DNA of 64,000 bases from Loktanella sp. (GTDB lineage: Bacteria > Pseudomonadota > Alphaproteobacteria > Rhodobacterales > Rhodobacteraceae): NCBI GenBank assembly GCA_017390475.1, contig JAFPBO010000031.1, positions 62,001 to 126,000 of the forward strand. Direction: 5' to 3'. The notes beneath the pieces are model-generated. The model searched no databases. It was not told the DNA's origin and saw only the letters and a program-made list of their open reading frames with translations. This document shows positions 44,306 to 51,483 of the stretch, piece by piece (position 1 is the stretch's first letter; each line of letters opens with the position of its first letter). The position numbers and the translations under genes were made by a program.

Positions 44306-45423
44306 GCCAGCGCCTGATCCCAGTCAGCGATCAGGTCATCGATATGTTCGATACCTGTGCTGACGCGGATCAGGTTTTCCGGGATACCGGTATGCGGTTC
44401 AATCGTGTGCCGGTGTTCCACCAAACTTTCGACACCGCCAAGCGACGTCGCCCGCAGGAACAGATTCAGCCTCCCGGTCACGCGTAGCGCCTCTTCCCTT
44501 CCGCCCTGCACCAGCACCGACAACAAACTGCCAAAGCCGCCGTGCATCTGGCGCAAGGCGACGTCATGGCCTGAATGATGCGGCAGGCCGGGGTAATAGA
44601 CATCCTCGACTGCGGCATGGGCCATCAGGTGCTGCGCCAGCATCAAGGCATTTTCTGACATCCGTTCCACCCGCAAAGGCAGGGTCCGCATCGCGCGGGT
44701 CAAAAGCCATGCTTCGAACGGGCCGAGGATCGCACCGGCCATCTTGCGGTCGGCGCGGATCGCTTGCCAGATCGGGGCCTCGGACTGGATTGTTGACAGC
44801 ACGCCTGCCAGCACATCGGAATGGCCGTTGATCGCCTTGGTCGCCGAATGCATCACGATATCCGCGCCATGATCCAAGGCACGGGTCAGGATCGGCGTGG
44901 CGGCAGTGCCATCGACCAGCAGAATACCGTCGGTGGCATGTTTGACGGCGGCGATATCGACGGTCAGCAACCATGGGTTGGACGGTGTTTCGATCAGCAC
45001 CAGATCGGCGTGGTTTGCCGCACAGCTGGAGACCAGATCGGCGGCAGGTACTTCGATCAGGGCAATCTCGCGCCGCGCGCAGAAATCGCGGACCCAGGCG
45101 GTGGTGCCCCAATAGATGCCCGATTGCACGATGGCGGTCGCCCGGTTCGGCAAAGCCCGGAATACGGCGGCAATCGCGGCCATGCCGGACGGGAACAGCA
45201 GCGTATCTTGCGCATTTTCCAGCGCGCGGATCACCGCCTCTGCCTGCCGCAGATTGTCGGAATTGTCGCGCGAATAGATATTGTCGGGCCGGATCAGCGC
45301 GTAATCTTCATCGCGCAGATAGGTGGTGGAGGGCTGCAAGGCCGGCACAACGCCGCCCGATTGCAGATCAAGGGCGCCAGCGGCATGCGCGGCAATCGTG
45401 GCTTGGTGCAATGGCTTTTTCAT
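44302..45423 (-). CDS. metC: cystathionine beta-lyase (Cys/Met metabolism PLP enzyme)
   Basis: 373 aa fold-type I PLP enzyme. YSRDNSDNLRQAEAVIRALE, FPSGMAAIAAVFRAL and the PLP Lys in IVMHSATKAINGHSDVLAG. GPFEAWLLTRAMRTLPLRVE and the C-terminal LFLRATSLGGVESLVEHR are typical of MetC/MetB-like lyases. Cleaving cystathionine to homocysteine is the likeliest reaction; the exact specificity among MetC, MetB and MetZ is uncertain. Starts 39 nt downstream of the serB stop in the same orientation. Confidence 0.8.
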   Translation of the reverse strand: MKKPLHQATIAAHAAGALDLQSGGVVPALQPSTTYLRDEDYALIRPDNIYSRDNSDNLRQAEAVIRALENAQDTLLFPSGMAAIAAVFRALPNRATAIVQSGIYWGTTAWVRDFCARREIALIEVPAADLVSSCAANHADLVLIETPSNPWLLTVDIAAVKHATDGILLVDGTAATPILTRALDHGADIVMHSATKAINGHSDVLAGVLSTIQSEAPIWQAIRADRKMAGAILGPFEAWLLTRAMRTLPLRVERMSENALMLAQHLMAHAAVEDVYYPGLPHHSGHDVALRQMHGGFGSLLSVLVQGGREEALRVTGRLNLFLRATSLGGVESLVEHRHTIEPHTGIPENLIRVSTGIEHIDDLIADWDQALA

Positions 45424-45462
45424 CGCGCCATCTGGCGCAGGGAATATGGCTAACGCAAGCCC

Positions 45463-46341
45463 CTAGTTGATGAAATCTGTCCGGGCATAGCCTTGGATAT
45501 AGAGCAGTGCCGTCAGATCACCGTAGTTGATGCGGATATCGCATTGCGCCTGCACCGCTGGTTTGGCGTGCAGCGCGACACCCGCGCCCGCACGGCCCAG
45601 CATGCCAAGGTCATTGGCCCCATCGCCGACAGCGAGCACGTCAAATTCTGTGATGTTCAGCCGGGCGGTGATGTCTTCCAACGCCGTGACCTTGGCGGCT
45701 TTACCAAGGATCGGGCGGGCGACATCGCCGGTCAGTTTGCCATCGGCGACCACCAGCGTGTTGGCGCGGTTTTCGTCAAAACCCAGCGCTTGCGCGACCT
45801 GCGCGGTAAAGGCGGTGAACCCGCCGGACACCAATGCCGCATAGGCACCATTCGCTTTCATCGTTTTTACCAATGTCGCGCCGCCGGGCATATAGGTGAT
45901 CCGGGTTTCCAGAACTTGCCTAATCACCGATTCCGGCAGATCGCGCAGCAGCCCGACACGTTCGATCAAGGCGGTCTCGAAATCCAGCTCACCATTCATC
46001 GCGCGGGCGGTGATGTCCGCAACATGGGCGCCGACACCTGCCTCATCCGCGAGTTCATCGATACATTCCTGCTGGATCATCGTGCTGTCCATATCGGCGA
46101 GCAGCATCTTTTTGCGGCGGTTCGCTGTAGGCTGGATGACCAGATCGACGCCATGACTTTGCAGGTCTTCCCAGATGTCCCAAGCGTTGTCCGGCACGAC
46201 TGGCAAGGTAAATTCCGCCGCCTCATCCGGTGCCAGCCAGACCGCGTCACCCCCACCCCAGGCGTTGCGCAGGTTTTCAACCAAAGCCGGGTCAAAACCA
46301 CGTTTGACGGGATTGGTCAGCAAGGTGGCGGTGAACATCAT
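45463..46341 (-). CDS. serB: phosphoserine phosphatase
   Basis: 292 aa HAD phosphatase completing serine synthesis. Nucleophile motif LLADMDSTMIQQECIDELAD, MNGELDFETALIERVGLL cap region, MPGGATLVKTMKANG, SGGFTAFTAQVAQALG, and the last motif VLAVGDGANDLGMLGRAG. The N-terminal 75 residues are an ACT-like regulatory region. The start at 46341 has AAAGGA about 7 nt upstream. In Rhodobacteraceae serB is usually next to a divergent serC-serA; here an island begins instead. Confidence 0.96.
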   Translation of the reverse strand: MMFTATLLTNPVKRGFDPALVENLRNAWGGGDAVWLAPDEAAEFTLPVVPDNAWDIWEDLQSHGVDLVIQPTANRRKKMLLADMDSTMIQQECIDELADEAGVGAHVADITARAMNGELDFETALIERVGLLRDLPESVIRQVLETRITYMPGGATLVKTMKANGAYAALVSGGFTAFTAQVAQALGFDENRANTLVVADGKLTGDVARPILGKAAKVTALEDITARLNITEFDVLAVGDGANDLGMLGRAGAGVALHAKPAVQAQCDIRINYGDLTALLYIQGYARTDFIN

Positions 46342-46555
46342 GGTGGTCCTTTCCGGCGCGCAGTTTCCGATCCGCTGCACGTATGTCGCAAATAACGGGT
46401 CAAGCGGCGGTCTAGCGTCATTTTGGCGATTGTGAAAGTGGGCGGCAGGCTCTATCTGCGTCGGTGGGACACCCTTCCCCAACGAAGGGTATATGTCATT
46501 GGTATATTTCCTTTTATTTACAGTTTGTTAGTTTGATCTGCCGTTTATCTTGTGT

Positions 46556-47521
46556 CTATTTTGTGCCAAAAAGTACATCCGTGATGGTCGGATCGTCCAG
46601 TGCATGGGCGTAATACTTCATCACAGTGGCAACGTCTTTCCAACCACCCCGAACAGCGACGGTCTTCGCATCTACCCCCGCTTGTAGCATTGAGGTCGCA
46701 AACCCATGGCGGCAGCAGTGTGGTGAAAGCTTCTTGATGCCAGCACGTCCTAATACGTTGTTCCAGACCTGACCAACACTTTCACCAGAGGCATACTGAA
46801 ACACCAGATCATCAGGGTTGCGGTTTGAAGGAATGTTAGCCAGCGCAGCAATAACGGGCGACGACAGGTGTGCTTCCCGCTGTTCGTCAATCTTTGTTTG
46901 ATTGATCAGCGCTTTCCTCTGAAACAACTCAACGTCGCTCCATTTAAGAGCGCATGCTTCGCCACGGCGCGCGCCAGTACCAAACATAAATAGGCAAAGG
47001 GCGGCCAAATGGGGCAAGCCATCTTGAGTTGCCTGCGCGGCAAAAGCTTCTACCCAGACTCTCGTGACAGGCGTTTTTCTCTTGGCGTTCACTTTGAAGC
47101 GCTTCACCTTTATCGAGGAACACCAGTCTAGTTCCGCGGCGTAATTTATAATGGCTTGCGCGGGAACGATGCCTTGACGGTTCAGGGTTGCGTTTGCTGC
47201 GGCCGGGTATAGCTTTCGCGCCATCTGTCGAATGGCCTCACCTGTGATCTTAGGGACAAGCGTGTCTTTCCAAAAGTCTTCGATGCGTTCCAGAAATCGG
47301 GGATCTCGTCCCGCTTGCCGATAAGCAATCGCCGCCTGCGCAAACGTCAACGTTGCGCCTGGCCCATCGAGATGACGTTGCCACGCTTTTGTCTCGACTT
47401 CTGCTGCGATCCTTTCCGCAATTTTTTTGTCCGTAGCGCCTGTAGTGCCTCGAAGTCGCCCTCCGGCAACTGTCCCTTGGTAGTGCCATGTTTTGTTGCG
47501 CTTGATGACCTTGAGCGGCAT
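46556..47521 (-). CDS. tyrosine-type site-specific integrase
   Basis: 321 aa. N-terminal arm-binding segment (MPLKVIKRNKTWHYQGTVAG), SAM-like core-binding domain, and the catalytic domain with Arg in FGTGARRGEACALKW, the HxxR box in SPHCCRHGFATSMLQAG, and the terminal GGWKDVATVMKYYAHA holding the Trp/His position and nucleophilic Tyr. Should catalyse integration and excision of the island. The start at 47521 is chosen by domain fit; it lies inside the preceding small gene (different frame), 175 nt overlap. A frame extension to 47587 exists. Confidence 0.93.
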   Translation of the reverse strand: MPLKVIKRNKTWHYQGTVAGGRLRGTTGATDKKIAERIAAEVETKAWQRHLDGPGATLTFAQAAIAYRQAGRDPRFLERIEDFWKDTLVPKITGEAIRQMARKLYPAAANATLNRQGIVPAQAIINYAAELDWCSSIKVKRFKVNAKRKTPVTRVWVEAFAAQATQDGLPHLAALCLFMFGTGARRGEACALKWSDVELFQRKALINQTKIDEQREAHLSSPVIAALANIPSNRNPDDLVFQYASGESVGQVWNNVLGRAGIKKLSPHCCRHGFATSMLQAGVDAKTVAVRGGWKDVATVMKYYAHALDDPTITDVLFGTK

Positions 47522-47691
47522 TCCATCGCCTCCATAAACGCGACCACGTGATGGTCTAACATAATGACTTTCTGCCCAACTTTGCAAAAGACGCCAAGCG
47601 CTCGGACAGTGTCACATACAAAGCGAGGTGACGCGCCAAGTTTCGCTGCTAGTTCTTTTGGCGTGGTGTAGGTTGGAACGATATCAGCCAT
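47347..47691 (-). CDS. excisionase-like DNA-binding protein overlapping the integrase gene
   Basis: 114 aa. The N-terminal 50 residues form a MerR/excisionase-type helix-turn-helix (YTTPKELAAKLGASPRFVCD, then VGQKVIMLDHHVVAFMEAM). The rest is basic, with GTTKGQLPEGDFEALQALRT and ending RGNVISMGQAQR. I recall similar C-termini in small proteins beside Rhodobacteraceae integrases, supporting a real full-length product. The 3' 175 nt also encode the integrase N-terminus in another frame. Its start overlaps the stop region of the upstream small gene by 8 nt, making a tight three-gene integration operon. Confidence 0.65.
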   Translation of the reverse strand: MADIVPTYTTPKELAAKLGASPRFVCDTVRALGVFCKVGQKVIMLDHHVVAFMEAMECRSRSSSATKHGTTKGQLPEGDFEALQALRTKKLRKGSQQKSRQKRGNVISMGQAQR

Positions 47692-47914
47692 CGGTTTTTT
47701 CTTTGGTGTTGTCGGTCACCGATGTACCGGCAGAAGACTTGATCAGTGCTTCCAGCTGATTTGGTGTCAGCAACATAAGTCTACCAATTTTGTAGAAGTT
47801 TCCGGTCTTGTGCGCCCTTGATCTGATCAAACGAGGCGAAACATAAACTCCGTGTTCCTGCAAAGCTTCGCTCCACGCCTCGGGTGTTTGGCCTTTTGTG
47901 AGCAGTTCGGACAT
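47684..47914 (-). CDS. small DNA-binding protein, excisionase-like
   Basis: 76 aa. MSELLTKGQTPEAWSEALQE then HGVYVSPRLIRSRAHKTGNF with YKIGRLMLLTPNQLEAL, a pattern of one winged-helix DNA-recognition motif as in Xis/AlpA-type proteins. The start at 47914 has GGAG 7 nt upstream; a longer in-frame start at 47989 would overlap the promoter region. First gene of the integration operon, divergent from the XRE repressor. Confidence 0.6.
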   Translation of the reverse strand: MSELLTKGQTPEAWSEALQEHGVYVSPRLIRSRAHKTGNFYKIGRLMLLTPNQLEALIKSSAGTSVTDNTKEKTDG

Positions 47915-47950
47915 TGCGCTCTCCGCATAGAATGTAATCTGTTGCAAGTA

Positions 47951-48017
47951 TTGACACGGTACGCGCAGCATGTATATCCGTTCCGGCAAAATAACTAATT
48001 ACCGGAACATTCGTTCC
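47951..48017 (+). promoter_or_regulatory. promoter with overlapping operator for the XRE repressor gene
   Basis: TTGACA (47951-47956), 16-nt spacer, TATATC (47973-47978) form a near-consensus sigma70 promoter. Immediately downstream GTTCCGG (47980-47986) and CCGGAAC (48002-48008) form an inverted repeat, followed by GTTCC at 48013-48017 paired with GGAAC. Half-sites at the transcription start imply autorepression of the gene at 48042 and possibly control of the divergent integration operon. Confidence 0.6.
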
Positions 48018-48041
48018 TAATCTGGAATTGGAGTAACGTTT

Positions 48042-48710
48042 ATGACTGGCTATAAATTAAGAACCGGAACTGACGAAGAATGGTCCCGATTGGAGGCTAG
48101 AGAACAGCTTCGATTTGAGGCCGAACAAAAGGATATCGAGAACGCCCCCGGATCGCCGCTCCATGAAAACCTCCGGCACCTCAGACTGCGCATGAAACTC
48201 AAGAAGCAGGAGATGGCTGACCTGCTCGAAATTACGCCCCGAACTTATTATACTTATGAGGAAGGCGCGCGACCCATCCCGTCAACCACACTTGTGCGGC
48301 TTGCTGTCAGAACGGGCGTCGACCTGAATAAGCTGTTGCTGGGTCGATCAGCCTCAGCCAATCCACAGCTGGTTCAATCCGCCATTGATGACATGTTTCA
48401 CATCATGAAATATCTGACGCGCGAGTACCCAAAGATGGATATGTCGGACAAACTGGAAATTGCCCGGTTTTCAGTCAGCTTCGATTGGCAAGGTTGGCCG
48501 CGCTTACACCCCGACATGATTCGCGATTCGGTAAAGATGGTCACCCGATATCGCTTTCATCCTGAAGATCTTCCTGCTCCTCCAGACCCGGAGCATTATG
48601 GCGAAGACACAGAACGCTATCAGGAAGATGAGGCGATGTGGCAAGCGATGGTCGATGAAGATTTTGGTCCTGTGCAAGACGAAGACCCAACCACCGATAT
48701 CTCACATTGA
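48042..48710 (+). CDS. XRE-family transcriptional regulator (phage repressor-like)
   Basis: 222 aa. A helix-turn-helix of the Cro/CI type at about residues 40-98 (LHENLRHLRLRMKLKKQEMA, then LLEITPRTYYTYEEGARPIP). The C-terminal half is acidic with no recognised peptidase motif, so this is not a LexA/CI-type autocleaving repressor. Shine-Dalgarno GGAG about 10 nt before the ATG. Divergent from the integration genes and preceded by a clear promoter/operator; likely regulator of island excision. Confidence 0.82.
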   Translation: MTGYKLRTGTDEEWSRLEAREQLRFEAEQKDIENAPGSPLHENLRHLRLRMKLKKQEMADLLEITPRTYYTYEEGARPIPSTTLVRLAVRTGVDLNKLLLGRSASANPQLVQSAIDDMFHIMKYLTREYPKMDMSDKLEIARFSVSFDWQGWPRLHPDMIRDSVKMVTRYRFHPEDLPAPPDPEHYGEDTERYQEDEAMWQAMVDEDFGPVQDEDPTTDISH

Positions 48711-48882
48711 GTGCCCGTTTGTTTAATCTCAAGAAAATTTTGTTGTGCCCGTCCGCGCGGGGCCGTCAGTGGTAGTGCCGCGATGTACTTCGTCGTTTTC
48801 CATGCGCAATTTGTGCGACGCCAGACTGCCAGCAAGGGGTATCCAGATCGGTGCGTTTTGATCAAAGGAACGGCTGCTGCAG

Positions 48883-49215
48883 TCAGCTGTCGGGGGTCAA
48901 TTTCGGTGGCGCGGGAAGGTCTGCGGGAAATGCATTCGCCCCCAAGGCCACCCCGCAAAGTTGCTGACAGCGGGCGTCCAGCGCGGCACGGGTCACGCCG
49001 ATTTCGGCCGACAGTTCGCCTGCGACGTCCCGGTTGATCGAAGTGGTCGGCATCTCGGTCAGGCCCTGACAGACGCTGACCCGCTCCGCTGTCGTCGGCG
49101 TGTCGCCCCTGACGATTTCGGAGAACCGTGCGGCTGTGACTTCAGCGTAGCTGGTAGACCCGTGCGCAGCGTATGCCTGCAAGGTCGTCATCAGAGGGCG
49201 GGGTGGGGTCGTCAT
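48883..49215 (-). CDS. hypothetical protein, 110 aa
   Basis: MTTPPRPLMTTLQAYAAHGS, then a central helical part (YAEVTAARFSEIVRGDTPTT; GELSAEIGVTRAALDARCQQ) and a Pro-rich end. The middle could be a weak HTH-like pair of helices but no family is recognised. Its ATG overlaps the stop of the 68-aa gene upstream (4 nt), so it is translationally coupled to it. An alternative start MTTLQAYA lies eight codons on. Between its end and the XRE gene is a 172-nt stretch with no gene. Confidence 0.55.
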   Translation of the reverse strand: MTTPPRPLMTTLQAYAAHGSTSYAEVTAARFSEIVRGDTPTTAERVSVCQGLTEMPTTSINRDVAGELSAEIGVTRAALDARCQQLCGVALGANAFPADLPAPPKLTPDS

Positions 49216-49418
49216 GTTGGTGGTTCCGGATACGTAACAAATTGCGGGGTGTGTTCGCCTTCGTATTGTTCAACAAGGTCCATGAGGATGTCGAGTTCGT
49301 CGCCTTCCGGCGAGCCGGGTTGCGCGCCCCACAGTGCATCGATCCGGATCAACGCGGCGGTCAGATCATCGTTCGTCCGGATCTGGCGTGTTGCTGCCTC
49401 ATCGCTCTGGTTGGGCAT
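49212..49418 (-). CDS. HigA N-terminus-like small protein without HTH
   Basis: 68 aa. The segment ALIRIDALWGAQPGSPEGDE followed by LDILMDLVEQYE is the characteristic N-terminal helix pair of HigA-type antitoxins (about ALxRIexLwdAxpGTPEGDELdvL). In HigA this region is followed by an XRE HTH; here the protein ends after GEHTPQFVTYPEPPT. So it is either a stand-alone domain or a truncated antitoxin. No HigB toxin is adjacent. Overlaps the next gene by 4 nt. Confidence 0.6.
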   Translation of the reverse strand: MPNQSDEAATRQIRTNDDLTAALIRIDALWGAQPGSPEGDELDILMDLVEQYEGEHTPQFVTYPEPPT

Positions 49419-49422
49419 ATTA

Positions 49423-50295
49423 TCAAAGATCCAAGTCGGACGGCTTGACCGTCTGTTCGCCTGTCAGGGCTTCGATGATCTGGCTGTCCAGTGCTTCGCG
49501 GTGCTGGCGGGCCAGATCAAAGTCATCGAGGCGGAACGAGATCGACGTGTTGCCGGGTCCGGTCCCATAGCTGATGACGAACTTGGCGACACAATCCGGG
49601 TATAGCTCGCGGGTGCGTGGATAGGCGAACTGGTATTCCGTAGTGGTGTCGAAGGCATCGCCGCCGCTGCGCAGGCAGGGCACGTAGCTGTCTGTCGTCT
49701 CAAACCCGCTGCGCAGGAAGGTGATCTCGCGCGGGGTCTGGTCTTCCAGATCGGGGATGAACCCATCCACGCCCCACGCATAGGTGAGCGTCACGCCGCC
49801 GCTGCGGGTCTCGACAAGCGACGGCGGGCCGTAGGTCTCTTCCATCTGGGCTTGTAGGGCCTGCGCGGCCGGCAGATCGCCAGAGGGCTGGTTCAGGGAC
49901 CGTGTGAGCGTCATAGGGCGCTGCTCCATCACATCGGAGGTCAGCACGGCTCTGACGCTCTCTGGCTTGAATATCCGCGCGAGGCGCTCGTTCATGGTCT
50001 GACCGCCAATCTCGCGGTGGCGTTCAAAGGTGAACTCGAAGGATCGGCCGTCAGGAGATTGCACCGTGATGACATCACCTTCACTTGTCGGCTCTTCATC
50101 GGATCTGCTTGCGAAAACTGCCATCACATCATCAAGACTGTCACCGGGCTGCATCCCAAGGATCTCGTAGGGGTAGGGCCGCTCTGCGAGCGGATCAATC
50201 GGTGTCAGGACGTTCTGTGCGGCAGCGAATGTCGGCAGGATAGCGAGACAGGTTGTGGTGATGAAAGCGCGTTTGGGTGTGAGACGCATCGACAT
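49423..50295 (-). CDS. secreted hypothetical protein (290 aa)
   Basis: Signal peptide (KRAFITTTCLAILPTFAAA, cleavage near AAA-Q). The mature part has a repeated pattern that begins ILGMQPGDSLDDVMAVFASR, a phrase common in periplasmic proteins with two similar halves; the second half has MEETYGPPSLVETRSGGVTL. Cys pair near VPCLRSGG and YPDCVAK. No family named. Adjacent to the ParA-like gene (1-nt overlap), an unusual partner for a cytoplasmic ATPase. Confidence 0.7.
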   Translation of the reverse strand: MSMRLTPKRAFITTTCLAILPTFAAAQNVLTPIDPLAERPYPYEILGMQPGDSLDDVMAVFASRSDEEPTSEGDVITVQSPDGRSFEFTFERHREIGGQTMNERLARIFKPESVRAVLTSDVMEQRPMTLTRSLNQPSGDLPAAQALQAQMEETYGPPSLVETRSGGVTLTYAWGVDGFIPDLEDQTPREITFLRSGFETTDSYVPCLRSGGDAFDTTTEYQFAYPRTRELYPDCVAKFVISYGTGPGNTSISFRLDDFDLARQHREALDSQIIEALTGEQTVKPSDLDL

Positions 50296-51080
50296 CAGCA
50301 GAACGCCTCTGGCGATTGTGCATGCAGGGCCTTAAGGTGCGCCAGTGGGTGGCCGGTCGCGAGCTGCTTTTCAATCGGGTATTTGCGCAAGTTCCGAGCT
50401 TTGAGGAGGCGGTTCAGCTCTTCGATCAGTCCGGTCGCGGCCGACCTGGCGGACAGCAGATCGGCTTCGGTGTACTCCCCGGCGCCTGATCCTGCTTGAA
50501 GCTGATAGAAGCTGCCGTCGATCAGCTGATTTGCGAAGACCTCGCTGCGGGGCAGAGCGTTATTGAGCGTTGGCAATCCGTACAGCGCACTTTTGAAAAC
50601 TGCTTGATGTGCATCCGTGCCCGTCAGGCCGGTCGCCAAGCCAATCATTTTCTTAATAGGGCAGAGGTTTGACGCGACCCAGTGGCTAACCCAAGTTGCT
50701 TCAAAATGGCCGGTGAACGGCATGACAATCAGGTCGCTGTCGAACATTGCGTAGTTGATCAACCTGTTGGGAGCTTTGGGCGTATCGATCAGAATGCGCG
50801 TGCAGCCAGCAGCGCAGAACTGTTCTTTCGCATTGTAGAAGCTGTCGGAGTCCCAAGCTGAAGCGGTGACTAACTTGTCCGGTCCGATCCCGGACGCCAG
50901 CATGCTGGCCTGCCATTGTTTGATGAAAGACTCGCCTATTTTCGGAGCCAGCCTCGCCTCTTCCGTCATGTTAAGAACACCGACCCGATGGCCAGAGGCG
51001 ATAAACGCCGATGCGGTCGCCATGACGGCCGTCGTCCGGCCCGCGCCGCCCTTCGGCGCGAAGAAGATGATGGTGTGCAT
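50295..51080 (-). CDS. ParA/MinD-like P-loop ATPase
   Basis: 261 aa. Deviant Walker A FFAPKGGAGRTTAVMATA at residues 6-23, switch region RILIDTPKAPNRLINYAMFD (Walker A' equivalent), and DLIVMPFTGHFEATWVSHWV. This is a ParA-superfamily ATPase, but no ParB gene or centromere-like repeats are seen, so partition is not shown; such orphan ATPases occur on integrative elements. The start at 51080 has GGGAG 8 nt upstream. Divergent from a small XRE regulator across a palindromic operator. Confidence 0.82.
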   Translation of the reverse strand: MHTIIFFAPKGGAGRTTAVMATASAFIASGHRVGVLNMTEEARLAPKIGESFIKQWQASMLASGIGPDKLVTASAWDSDSFYNAKEQFCAAGCTRILIDTPKAPNRLINYAMFDSDLIVMPFTGHFEATWVSHWVASNLCPIKKMIGLATGLTGTDAHQAVFKSALYGLPTLNNALPRSEVFANQLIDGSFYQLQAGSGAGEYTEADLLSARSAATGLIEELNRLLKARNLRKYPIEKQLATGHPLAHLKALHAQSPEAFC

Positions 51081-51131
51081 TATCGGTCTCCCTTCGATTA
51101 ACGTTCTTGAAGCGGCCTGAGACAACGCCAA

Positions 51132-51166
51132 TTACATAATATAGTTGATAACAATAAATTATGTAA
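51132..51166. promoter_or_regulatory. inverted-repeat operator between parA-like and XRE genes
   Basis: TTACATAAT (51132-51140) and ATTATGTAA (51158-51166) are perfect 9-bp inverted repeats, 17 nt apart, with a smaller GTTGATAAC centre. The 104-nt AT-rich divergent region is otherwise free of genes. Likely operator for the XRE protein at 51185. Confidence 0.6.
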
Positions 51167-51184
51167 AACGCGATCAGTTTGTGC

Positions 51185-51433
51185 ATGGATATGCGCAAAC
51201 TGGTCGGACGGAATTTTGCCCGCTTACGTAAGGACAAAGGCCTTACGCAGGAGCAGCTCGAAGAGCGCTCCGGGTTTAGTCAGCAATATCTTAGCGGGTT
51301 GGAGAGGGGTCAGCGCAACCCGACGGTCATCACGCTGTACGAGCTTTCCGAGGCTTTGGGCGTCAGCTGTGTAGAGCTGATCAGTCCTGATGAGGATGGT
51401 GACATAGGTAAATCTCATCAGGGTGACGATTGA
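51185..51433 (+). CDS. small XRE-family HTH regulator
   Basis: 82 aa. MDMRKLVGRNFARLRKDKGL then TQEQLEERSGFSQQYLSGLE and RGQRNPTVITLYELSEALGV: the canonical XRE helix-turn-helix almost fills the protein. The start MDMRKLV at 51185 fits family members; a TTG two codons before also opens the frame. No Shine-Dalgarno is obvious. Divergently paired with the ParA-like gene and likely its regulator. Confidence 0.88.
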   Translation: MDMRKLVGRNFARLRKDKGLTQEQLEERSGFSQQYLSGLERGQRNPTVITLYELSEALGVSCVELISPDEDGDIGKSHQGDD

Positions 51434-51483
51434 GCCTTTAGCTTTTGACCTTCCAAATCAATTGTGATGCCTGTGGGACACTC

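Noticed and set aside
46342-46555. tRNA gene as integration target
   Set aside because: No cloverleaf, CCA end or anticodon stem could be found; the stretch is the serB leader plus AT-rich sequence.
47980-48017. LexA (SOS) box of alphaproteobacteria (GTTC-N7-GTTC)
   Set aside because: GTTC half-sites are present but none are direct repeats with a 7-nt spacer; inverted arrangement fits a dimeric XRE repressor better.
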